Below, in pieces: positions 27,701 to 39,000 of a stretch of 64,000 nt of DNA; position 1 is the first letter of the stretch; each line of letters opens with the position of its first letter. The stretch lies in the NCBI GenBank assembly GCA_032358255.1, contig JAULBX010030263.1, forward strand, positions 186,001-250,000, in the 5' to 3' direction. The position numbers were made by a program, and so were the translations under genes. The notes under the pieces are model-generated. The model had not been told where the DNA came from. It saw only the letters and a program-made list of their open reading frames with translations, and did not search any database. This stretch comes from Heterotrichella gracilis. Its lineage: Eukaryota > Sar > Xanthophyceae > Tribonematales > Xanthonemataceae.

Positions 27701-29597
27701 CTGCAGTGGAGAAGCAGGGTTAGTACAGGCAAGAGAATAGGGGAAGGTTTATGCATTTTAGCATCAAAGAGTTAGCATACTAAGCTACGTGGTACAGAAA
27801 CTAAGTTGTCAGGCACGCTAGTTGTCTCACAAGGCAACCACAGGGGCCTCAAGCTAGTTCGGCATCTCAAGCACTGGAGCTAGGCGATGGGTACTTCAAA
27901 GTGCCCACTTGCCACCCACACCACCCAAACTCTCCCAACACAAGGTGGGTAGACAGAGACCTACAACGACAACAGGAATACTTCGAACGAAGCTGTGCAA
28001 GGTACACTGTTACAAATTGACCACTCCAACCGTGCTTCAAACATGCCGTGCAGCTGGTCTACACGCACGCCACCTGTCCAGTGGCCACATGCGCGCGCTT
28101 GCATACAAACACAGTGTTGCGACAGCGCGAGGACGCAAAGGAGAGCCTCGGCTTCTAAACTTACAAACGTTTGATAATTGTGCAGACAGCGGGTGCGTGT
28201 ACTTGCGTATACTGGCGGCTAGCGTGCAAGCAGATGTATGCAGATGTGCGTACGTCTGGTAGAATGTTCCACCGGTTGCCATTGACAGGCGTTGAAGGTG
28301 CCCACCTCGTGCAGTAGCGCCACAAAAGAAGTTCCCTTTCTTAAACGGGTTGAAAGCAGTAGGAACAGGGCTTGCGTACTGGTGCTAATAGTATGAAGCA
28401 CTAGTCTGCGCCCAGCACTCGCCCTGGATGTAACTGGACGACAAGCAAAGCGAACACCCTTCAAAAGAAACTGGCTTGGGAGTCAAGTGTTGGATTTCAA
28501 TTGGAGCTGTGTTGTGCTGGGCGTTGGTGAGCGAGTGGCAACACAAACTTCTGTTATAAGCGTTTGAAAGCGGTCGGAAGTCGCGCGAGAGTTGCTGCTG
28601 TGTGCCACCTGGAGAGGACCCAGTCGCAGGAAAAGTTGCCACCTGGGGAGTCCACAGAGGCGGGGGCACCTACCGGTGGGCCGCCGTTGGCCGCCGGATC
28701 ACGTCAGGATCCAACTCATCAGGGGTCTAGAGAGGAACGCGATCTCACCGCTGATCGTCCCAGGATTTCCCTAGTCTGACCCGCAAGGTGGCGAGTTCAT
28801 CTGGGTTTTTGCTTGCCACACGATAGCGCGGATCCAGGTGGCAGAAACCAATTGCCGCCAGGAGGGTAGGGAAGTGTGATAGTGCACGAAAACACGGGGG
28901 AAACAAGTCACGTGGAAAGCGTGACCGCCAGGTGTCGGCGTTTCGGTTTCCTGCACTTGCCCATTTGGTGTTCAACCAACCCTGGGCCAAAGCACGATGT
29001 CAACGTCAACCCTGCGGCGCTGTGGCGTTGTGCCTTTCCAACCCTCGTGATGACGGTCTGCAGCTCGATCACGCAGCACACACCCTTGTGGAGGCAACAG
29101 GGAGCAACATTCTGCTTCCCCACAAAGCAAATTGCCAATACAGTAGGTTACCATGTCATGTTACACGGTTGCGGAAGTGGTACCCACAATAACCTGCGGG
29201 TCACAACTTGACCAGAAACAAAGTGCAATACAAGTGTGCACTGCCCACAGGCTGCCCTCAAGCGTGATACCATGGCATGGGGGGGCGCAGTGAGAAGCCT
29301 GTATAGCATCCCTGCTCTGTCTGGGCAGATTCTGGAATACAACTGGAAAAAAAATGTTTGCTTCAGCCCAAGCAGTGCCCACATAACCTCCACCTTATGA
29401 AACATGGCGTGTGGGTGGGTGAGCAGGGTGTCCGCTGTGTTGCTGGCCGCTATCAAGTACAAACCCCAGTTGCCCTTGGTAACCCAAGGGCGATCAGTCC
29501 AATGACCACTGGCGCTGCAGCGCTTGAGGTGGCCAACCACGGTGTGCGCATTGTGGGTTGCCAACCACGGGGTCTATTAAAGCTTGACCAGGGGGGG
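27701..29597. other. Upstream of bZIP / downstream of proteasome gene
   Basis: Probably holds the 5' exon(s) and promoter of the bZIP gene and the promoter of nothing else I can identify. A minus-strand frame at 28745-28990 (ends RLGKSWDDQR) is open but matches no family I know. No repeats or RNA genes were recognised. Confidence 0.4.
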
Positions 29598-30777
29598 TCA
29601 GTCCATGCGCCCCTTCAGCGTCCTTGCTACCGTCTTGTCCTTGGTGCTGCACAAGGTAGGTAGATGGTGTCAGTTACCAGTTGCCACAAGTATGCCTTGC
29701 AACTAGGGTCCTTACAGTCACCTGTGAATCAGGTATATCAGCCAGAAGTGCATGTCTGACAAGATTAGCAACTGGAGTTAAAACAAGTGACGTGACTTAC
29801 ATGACATACACCACAGCTCCCCACCCAGACAAGGCGTCCCGGTCGATCCCAGACAGTAAGCACTGCGAGACGACCTCAAAGAGCTCATCTGGGCCCTGCG
29901 TCGCACAAACACAGCTTGTCATTAACTGGACTATTCAGTGCAACGCACTGCACTACGACTGGGCTGTAGGGACTATTGGCCAAGCGGGTTGACAGGCAAT
30001 AAGCTTGCAAAGTGATTCGAGCCAGCACAAAACTATCCGCACCAAGTCTGGTTTGTGCATCGACTCGCACATGCCGTAGAGCGAGTCTGGGGCTGTGCCT
30101 GTCACCATGAAGTCTGTCGCGGTTTCCATCGCTCCAATGGAGTCCATCCCACACAGGTAGGGCGTGCCATCTGGGTCCAGCCCAGCAATGACTGGCGATG
30201 CAAAGTATGAACCAAACCTGGCAGCACACAGGAAGGAGTTGGGTGATATCAGAACGCGTTCTGATTGACGTAGTTCAAGTTTTGGACGTAAACTGTGCTG
30301 CTTACCGCTTTTCATACAGTGTTGAGGAGACCAGGTGGGCAAAGGTGGATGGCTTGATCTCCCGCTCTTCCCTCAGCTTGTACATATTGGTTTTGAACAA
30401 GAAGCGTTGTATCCTGCATCAGTGTCTGGGCTCACTGCTGGACACTTTGTGATGGCAGGACCAGCAAACGACAGGCAAAGGCAACCACTTACAGCGTCTG
30501 GGTATCCGTTGCCAGGCCCGACAAACCAATGTACAGGTGGTCGTGTATCGCGTGGACCTTCTTATTGTCTGTTGCCAGTGTTTGAAACTGCACCCCCAAC
30601 CTTAGGTCGCTCCCAATGGCCACGCACTCTTTGCCAGCCATGGCGATGATGCCACCGCCATTGTACGTGTATATCTGAAAAGGGAATAAAATATCAATAA
30701 ATTTTTGTATTCCAAGTTGGCGTTTGGTCTGGTGTAGGAAGCACCCTTCGTGTGCATGCATCAACACTCACCGACAT
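29598..30777 (-). CDS. PSMB3/PBC: 20S proteasome subunit beta type-3, 6 exons
   Basis: Non-catalytic beta-3 subunit of the 20S core, needed for ring assembly in cytosol and nucleus. Exons 30777-30772, 30674-30493, 30413-30306, 30217-30043, 29895-29801, 29646-29598; 615 nt, 204 aa against 205 in human PSMB3. Seen: MSIYTYNGGGIIAM start without a Thr-exposing propeptide, GSDLRLGVQ, HLYIGLSGLATDTQTL, LREEREIKPSTFAHLVS, a RFGSYFASPVIAGLD block, LSGWGAVVYV and the C-terminal TLKGRMD shared by the family. The first coding exon is just ATG-TCG (two codons), followed by a GTGAGT donor; the join restores the conserved MSI start, which supports it. No odd codon use or breaks. Confidence 0.96.
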
Positions 30778-32702
30778 GGTTCTGGACGGTCTGCTGACCC
30801 CTTGTCTGTGCTGACAGCCTTGGGGCAGAATCAAATAGCAACGGTTTATAAAAACAAGCTTCTGCGAGGGCCTGCCTGAAGATTACAGTGCTCGAAGCCA
30901 AGTAGTACAGACATCCGCATCAGGGACACGGAAAAGGGATGGTTGACAGATCAAAGCGGATTGTAGTCAATTGATATCAGCAGAGCTTCAGCGAGTCAGC
31001 GAAGCATATCGATATATGCATGCATGTAGTTAACCTGCTTGTGCAAGGAAGGCCATATAGGTTACGCTTGCTCATGCATTGCACAGTTTGGTCGCCCCGT
31101 TTTCCCCACTGCAATCCCCCCTGGGCCATTGCATGCATTCAATATTCCTAAAGACGCACTTAACAGAAGCACCTATGTTACTGTGTTGATTTTTGAAGTC
31201 CTGCTATCATGTACTTCGGAACGTTTGCGTAGTTGTGAAGCGTTGCCCGAGTTGGTGAATTCTCACGAATGCATGCATATAAGAGTTAACTGCCTGCTTT
31301 GTCGGAGCTACAAGAGCGGTTCGACAAGGCCAGGAGCCAGTTGCAGAACCTTGTGTACATCCCTACATTGAGACAAGCTGACTTGGATGGGGACAACTGG
31401 CAGTGCCCTCCAGCAGCACGGGAGGCGCCCCACACCCCATCAGCACCAAAAATGCACGCTCTCCCTGGGACAAGGGCGAGCTGTATCGGTGGCTACAGAC
31501 CTTCAAACGCCAGCACGTGGTTCGATAAACCTGCCGCTGTGGATCCCTGCGCTGTGCCAGGAGGGAATGGGTTAATTCTGGCCTGGATATGCTGTCACGG
31601 GTAGGTGCATGCATCTCACCTGGGCATGCACAGTACTGGATGTATGTGATATGCTGGTGATGTGCGCATGAGGTGGTTACATTTATGCCACAAGTGCAGA
31701 CATCAGCCAAGGCTGCCACTGTCATCACACTGGTTTGCAGTGCGTCTTCATGTTTCTGTGTGTGATTGACTTGTGCAGCACCTCAGGATTGGTAGTGCAT
31801 TGGAATGGGGCATCACCATCAACTGACGGTCTCCTATGCTTTTGCAGTCTTGCACACGCACCTCAGCTTCCCCACATACAGTTTAGCACCAGAGGAAGTT
31901 GATGAGGTATGAACACCTGCACAACAGTCGCCCCATCCCTATCCTCCAGTCTGAATTCAGTGCCCACCCATCCTCATGCCCAGCCTGAACTCAGGACTCA
32001 ATGTTATGTCACCTCTCACAGCGCATGCTGTAAATGCTTCTCATACCACAACCGCTCCATCCCACCCTGCACAACTCTTGGATATGAGTGCTTCTCCACC
32101 CACATCCGCCCCATCCCGCCCTGCACCAGGTGGCGCAGCGGGTGGTGCGGCGCCTCCAAGAGGACAACGACTTTGCTTGCCCCTGGCGCACCACCCTGTG
32201 CGACTCAGCCATGGTGCAGTACCCCCCCTTGCCGCCGGAGGTGGTGCTGCAGCAGTGCCAGGGGGCCCTGAGGGAGCTGGAAGGTCTCGAATGCCTGCCG
32301 GCTATCGCACCCACGGCGCTGGATGCCATGACCGCAACGCACAAGTACGCATCCATCTTTGCAATTTGACCTGCGCATGCCATGGCAGGGCTGTGGTGGT
32401 GGATGCTGGATGTCATGAACCATAGTCTGTCAGCAAGAATGTCGAGGCACTAGTGGCAGTCAGGGTCACTGAGGGAGCTTGAAGGCTGGACTAACTGCCT
32501 GGTATTGCACCAATAGCCCTGCACACCACAACCCACCAGCTCACGCTACCGCTGGCGTGGCGGCAACTTGGCTGTATGCTAGCGTGGCGTGAGGGGTGGT
32601 TACAAGGGGATGCTGGGGTATTTCACGGGCAATGTAAATGGCGGGGGTTAGTGTACTGCTGGTCTTGGCTTTGGGTAGGTATGCATGTGTCTGGTGGTGG
32701 CG

Positions 32703-32738
32703 CTGTAACCCTAAACCTTAAACCCTAAACCCTAAAAA
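32703..32738. repeat. CCCTAAA tract in a pseudogene intron
   Basis: About four units of the telomere-like repeat, on the opposite strand from most others, lie in the intron between the third and fourth exon equivalents of the ZC3HC1 pseudogene. I did not find the tract at the same place in the intact copy, so it was probably gained or lost after the duplication. Confidence 0.8.
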
Positions 32739-34064
32739 AAAAGTAGTTTTCATACTGCATGCATCTGCAGATAGCCGCACTCCACAGCTGCATGATAGGA
32801 TACTCGTACTGGCGCATGCACCCATGTTTGGTGCTTGTCGCTATATATACAATACACGCTGAGCTGATCATGCCCCACCCCGCTGCCCTGCAGGTGAACC
32901 TTCCACATCGCAGGGCTGCATACAAGCGCAAAACGCGCTGTGCACTGCAAGCTGTGCGCCAGCAAGGTGGGGCTGTGGACCTTCATGCAACCCAAGTCTG
33001 CATCAGCCAGGACCTCTACGCCACCCCCGCCCTGGGCCCCGCACCCGCTGCTGTCACCCAGACCACAGCGCCTACGCCTGGCGTCGCTGCGCAAACACCG
33101 GCCGCACCTGCAGCAGCACACGAGGAGCCATCTGGCACCAGCAGGCGTACAGGTTGACGCAGTGGTGTCTAGGGCCGCCCCAGCAGCCCCCAGGATGAGG
33201 CAGCAGTGTCTAAGGTGCATGAGCACACGCCTGCGCCAAAGCCGCCCGCCAGGCCTCGCACCAAGAGCCTGCAGCCGGAGACCGCGGCCCTGTTTGCCAC
33301 CACCATCGCTGGCGGCTCACTGCAAACACCAGGTGCGATCCCATGCGTCATCAATGGTGTATTTGTTCTCAATGTGTGCCAGTGGCGCAGATGCTTTCCA
33401 TGTTCTGCCCACCCTTAGCAACACGTATGACTGCCATGCACGTGACCGCACCGGCCTGACCTCATAACGTGCATCCATACCCGCATGTTTGTGATGTGAC
33501 TGGAGTGAGGCCCAGCCTTGGGAACCTAAGTCTTTAAAAGGCTGTGAGGGTTATGTGGCTTGACCATAGGAACCTCGCTTTTACCAAATGCTGTGCCCAC
33601 AGGCGTGCCGCAGGCACCCACCTCTCCGCCACCTGCTGTTAGGCGGCCCCAGCAACTGCCTAGCGCGCCGCTTAGGCAGCAGGCGCACATGAGCTTCACA
33701 TTGCGCGGGAGCCTGGGCTGCACCACGTGCGTCACATGTGCATCCCATGTTGCAAGCTGCCTGCCGCGAGGTTGCCTTCGTCCGAGGTGCAGCGGGACCA
33801 TCGCTGGAGGCACCACAGGTACGATTTGTTCCCTCAATGAACGTGAAACCAGTAAAGATAGAAACAACAATTAAAAGGATTATCAATCTGTATCTATAGC
33901 AAGCTGGTGTATCTACATTTTACAGCACGCAGGTGTACCCCAATGCGCTGGTGGCCTGGCACATTAAAGCGCACATTCTGAAACCCATGCTAGGACCCTA
34001 GCGTGGCGGTCGCTCCCAGCACAATGCTGCCTTGCGGTGTGAGGGAGGCGCATGTGTTGGCTTG

Positions 34065-34123
34065 ATCCTCATCCTCATCCTCATCCTCATCCTCATCCTC
34101 ATCCTCATCCTCATCCTCATCCC
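34065..34123 (+). repeat. (CTCATC)n microsatellite
   Basis: About nine tandem hexamers lie where the ZC3HC1 pseudogene should carry the middle of its last exon. Flanking sequence on the right (CCCCGGCGTGTGGCC) still matches the intact copy. On the reverse strand it would read as an Asp/Glu run, which is a translation shadow. Confidence 0.95.
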
Positions 34124-34185
34124 CGGCGTGTGGCCTTGCCTCCATGCGCAGTGTCCAGTCCCTTGGAAATGCGACAAATGGTTGG

Positions 34186-36068
34186 TGCAATAATTTTGGT
34201 CAGCAACCAAGTTGGTCACCATGACAATATCAGGCTTGGTGGACTGGTGCTGAGGGGGCACCAGTCAGGCTGGTAACTGCGTGTAAGGCGGGTTCTGCAT
34301 CTTTGAACAGGAGGCAAAAGGTGTTTAATAGTTGAAGCCCTCAAGAGGCGATGGTAGTGGAAGTGGAGCAAGCAAGATGCCATGTCTGGCTATGACGAGA
34401 CAGTCCAGTGTACCTCGGGGTGTGTGCAGTAATTGTTGACATCCAAGCCAATGGACTGCCATTGAATGCCGTTCTGGCTGGTCGGTGCCCTGGTGCGAGC
34501 CAGTGGCCCTTTAAGTTAAACTACGCCTTCGCGCGCCGCCTTTCTTTCTTTGGTCTCCTACCATCTCTCGGTGTGGCATACTGTGAAGGCCACAGAGTAG
34601 CAGCTTTGTAAATTACATTAAATGTCTGGTTGGCCCCACTGTACCTATGTTGCAGTTTTAAATCATTAGTTGCAAATATATTAATGCCATTGCCAATAGC
34701 TTGAGGCTAGTGGGATTCACAAGCACAATTTTAAACTCGGCGAGAATGGTCATGACGTGAGCAGGACAGTCCTCGAGGGCAAATACAGCAGCTGCTTCCC
34801 CAAGGATTGCACAAGATGTTCCACTGGTTGCTGCTGCCTGTCTGTGTTTTGCAAAGTTGCTAACTTGTGGTGTGCCGCTGTGTATGGGGCATTTTGTTTC
34901 TTGTAAATTATTTCTTCTAGGATTGCAGCTGGCTGGCCAGTTGCTTGCCTGCCATGCTCATATAGATGTTGTTGCCTATACAGATGTGGACAGGGGTTTA
35001 TATTATTATAGGGCCACGGGCAGGGTCAGGTGACGCGGATGGCATGCATGCATGTAGCTAATTACGCAGCTGTAGTTAATGGCGCACGACATGCCATTGA
35101 CTGCTTTTCCTAATCGGATGAGCAGGTAAGATATAGTGCCCCTCTCCCAGCCCCACTACCTTGCACACTATTGCCACCTTTTCTGCCCACACTTAGGCCC
35201 CACCAGTTCCTAACCGCACGCGCGGCGGCCGCAGACTTGATCAATCCTCTAGTTTTTTCCCACCCCGGGACGCATATTCTGACTAGATTTTACCAAGGCT
35301 ATGCTTCAGGCTATGCCTTGTGACCCACGCTTTTTGGTGTCTGGCGAGGTGGAACACGCCCTGTTGTGTGTGTTGTGCCTGGCAGTGCCCTGACAGTGTG
35401 GGCGTTGTCTTTCTTTCTTTCTTTCTTTAGTGCTTCTTCACAATCGATGGAGGGTAGACTTGCATTGTGGACATTGCACCAGGGCTACTTTTCACCTGGC
35501 ACCTGGATTACACGGCCGTGGAGCAATAAACTGCCCTCACACACACAAGAGAGCTGATAGTGAATATATGACACACCCATTGGGCTGGCAGCCTCAACAC
35601 GCGACTGAGCCAAGGTGACAGGGACCACAGCCACTCGAGGACTGAACCACGAGTAAATTGCTCGGTGCTGGCACAATGTAGAAGGCCCATACGGTACGGC
35701 ATACAACACAAATGGCTGATTGAGCCTAAGTTTGTTAAACACTTGTAAGGAGGACTAGGACCAAGGAAACTCCAAGGACAAGACGTCAGACAGGAGAAAA
35801 CACCCACCAACTGCATTCCCAGCCACGTAGCACAAAAAAAGTTTGGCACCCCCTGCATGCGATGCAGGGGAGAGAACATGCATGTAAGACCAAGGAAACA
35901 ATGGCAACAACCTAAAACCCCTCAGCAGGGTACTGTGCCCCACACTGGACTACAGTTATACGATATGCCACTGATATGTTACCACTTTAACCCTTTACCC
36001 ACCCAATAATCGGCTCCATTCCCTCCCCACACCCCCCCACACCCACTCCACCCACCCAATGCCCACCC
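34186..36068. other. Intergenic with dispersed-repeat fragments
   Basis: No gene supported. A stretch near 34815-34950 (CCACTGGTTGCTGCTGCC and following) resembles 47490-47600, including a CTTT-rich run. A separate (CTTT)n tract lies at 35410-35430. These look like fragments of a dispersed repeat family of unknown type. Confidence 0.4.
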
Positions 36069-39000
36069 CTACTCCCTGATGTAATCTTCATACTTGCTTA
36101 TTGGCAAGTGCAGCGCATTGGCCTCTTGTACCTGCTGTGCTGACAGGTATGCATCCATCGCATCTTCCACCTGCTTCCAACGCTGCAGCCGCAGCGCTCT
36201 CCCCCCACATGTGGCAAACAGCAGAGCTTGCAGGATGATCAGGGTGGCCGGGGACATGTAGAACGAGTCCATGGGGAGGTTTTCGCTCAAAAATGGCGTG
36301 ATCTGCACACCAAAAACGATGCGTTACAAGTCAGGAGCCAATACCTAGTTTTGTAAGACATGATGTGCAAGGCATACATCACATGCGACGCGCACTTCCA
36401 AGGTTAGGTTGTGGACAAAGCTGTGTCACAAATTCTTGCAAACAGACTATGCAGAGTGATTGTGTGCATGTGTTTTGACACAGGTTGTTATCAACTTGTT
36501 GTCAAGACATGCGAACCTATCCGTGGCTCAAGATGAAGGCTTTTCATTACCATACGTGCAACAGCACCAACCAAACACTATGTGTGTTGCTACACGTGAT
36601 ACCGTACTGGCAAGAAAGGTTCAGACTTAAAAAATCTAAAAATAACTGAAAGAAATCCAGAATAAGTGATTTTAATAATGGCCGACTGAAGTTCGAAATC
36701 GCTAAAGATAAGCCGCCAGCCGTCGAAACCAGTAAAACCCCAATTTTACAGCCGACAAACAGCAAAAACGACTTAAACGTCGCTTCCCGACCGTATTCCG
36801 TGTCTTTTGGTCCACAAAGGTCAACAGGGAGGCTTTTTTGTAGCTCGCATGGTGTGGGACATGCATGCATGCATCTGAGGCTAGGCTAGTGGAAGCATGA
36901 AGGCCTATTTCAAGTCCATCTCTTTGGAGGAACACCTAGAAGAAGTTAAGGCAAGGCAGCAGAAGGACGACGAGCAGCGCGCAGCTGAGGCACAGCAGAC
37001 ACCACCAGCAGTATTTAGCACCACACAGCCATATTTCGTGTCCAAAATTAAAAAAACCTGGTCTGAAACCCTGAATATAAACTTAAAAATCCACCTGGTG
37101 CACTCTGGAAAAAAGAAAAACAGATAAAAATTGTTCGTAGAAATGGTTGCTCTGAACCTTTCTTGCCAGAACGGTAGTTCACATTCAATGCTACATGCTC
37201 GAACATGGCTCACACCTTCTTGTCAGTGTAAAGGTTCCCCACAAGGTAGTCCCCCTCAGGCAACACCTGGCCTGCCGGCCCGCCACCATCAACGACACGA
37301 TCTTGCCACTCCTCAAGCATGCGCTTCAGCTGCAGCACGTGAGTTGCACTTAGGAGGAACAATTGTCACATGCACTAAGGCAAGACACAACAGCAGGCAG
37401 ATGCACACTTTGGTTGTGACGAGCAGCAAGCCCTGCTGCACCCTGGGGCAGGTGCAAAAGAAATGCCTTTGTTACCAAAAGCTATCTATTTTCTGGAACC
37501 CTAAGCCAGGGTTATACCTGGACCCTACAGAGCAATAGGGTGATGACTAAATAAAATAAGTCATTGTGTGGGCACTTGCAGCACAGCTCATTAAAAGGCT
37601 ATTAGCCGTGTCACACAGCAGTGCACCTACTGAGCATCTCGAAGCTACTAGCACACTGGGCATGCAACTGCTGTCACACTTTGACTTCCGACTTGCGAAT
37701 TCCAACTTCCGAGTTTTATATCACTAGCCAAAACAATTGGGATGAATCATGGGTGGGGGCATTAGTTAGTAAGTAGTTAGTTAGTTACATGCAATTCCAG
37801 CAATACAGCCAGATTAGCAGTCAGTCTTGCACTTGCGACGCCACGCAGCTCTATCCTGGCACTGTTTGAACCACTTATTGATCCCACGCAACTTGAGGTC
37901 CTGCTGGAGTAGGTCAGCCCACGTGGCCCTTGGCTTACCTACCCCCTTTGCCTCCTCTATCCTACCAAACACCATACATTACCGAATGTAATATTTACCG
38001 ATTGTCTGATTTGTCTAATTTACCGATTGTCTGATAAACGTCCTAATTGTCCCAACCAGCTTACCTTATTGTCCCTGAGTTTATCACTTATACTTTGTTG
38101 CCCACACTTGCTAAGGAGAACGGATATAGGGGTGTGCACCAACCTTGAAACCCCACACAGAGCCCTTAAACAATTATTTTGAAAAACCTCTAATCTAGCA
38201 AGTTCAGGCTGCCTAGTAGCCCAGCTGTCAGCCCCAATAAGAGGGTTGTCAGCACCACTGCACTGAAAACCCAGCATTTTGTGCGCAGACTAATTCGCCT
38301 GTTATGCCACAAAACCCCTCTGAGCGACGCAAAGGCGCCACCTGCACGGCTAAGGCGGTGTGATATCTCCGCGTCTAAAGTGTTATCACTAGTAAAAACC
38401 ACTTCCAAAACAAGTAAACTTGTCCACAACTTCCACCTGCTGACCATCTAATACAACCACTGGCATCTCCTGTTCAGTTCTCGCTACTATTAGGATCTTG
38501 GTTTTAGGGACGCTAACTAATAAACCCCACTTTTGAAATGTCACAAACACCTGAGAAAGCGCTGTTGCCACCTCCAGCTGGGATAAACAAACCAGGGTGA
38601 TGTCATCCGCATACATTATTAGAAAATCAGTTGCAGGTTACCCTTAACGGTACAAGACGAGGCCCTATACAACTGGCCATCTACCTTGTAAGCAATGGTA
38701 ATGCCAAGGTCCTGCACAACCTCAAGCGCTTGCCTTGCCACCGTGTCGACCACTAAATGGGAAAGGGAAGGAGCTAAAACGCAGCCCTGCTTCAAACCGG
38801 TGCATATTTAAAAGGGGGGGGAGATGTCCCCAAAGACACGGACCACACACGTCGTATCAAGGTGCAGCTCCCTCAGTAACTGAACAAGCTTAAGATCAGC
38901 AAATCTCAATTCTAACACCTTCCACGCTGTATCCCTATCTACAGAGTCATAGGCTTTGGTAAGGTCCACAAACCCTAGGAAGACAGGTACGTTTTCCTCC

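Larger units (their letters stand above)
30981..34185 (+). pseudogene. ZC3HC1 pseudogene (upstream copy of a direct duplication)
   Basis: Matches the intact ZC3HC1 gene at 42-46 kb through promoter, exons and introns, starting at a shared CAGAGCTTCAGCGAGTCAG (30981 and 41684) and fading near 34185 (45430 in the other copy). The start ATG is absent (TTTGTCGGAGCTAC where the intact copy has AATGTCAGAGCTAC). Exon 1 carries at least three single-base indels relative to the intact copy, for example near 31398, 31507 and 31556. The zinc-binding TCATGCGAG is replaced by TCACGG. Most of the FG-bearing last exon is missing or replaced by a (CTCATC)n tract. Splice sites of the middle exons are still recognisable, so the decay is not ancient, or the copy was transcribed for a time. 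Confidence 0.88.

Noticed and set aside
33990-34190. Asp/Glu-repeat protein on the minus strand
   Set aside because: It is a translation of the (CTCATC)n microsatellite; flanks match the ZC3HC1 last exon on the plus strand.
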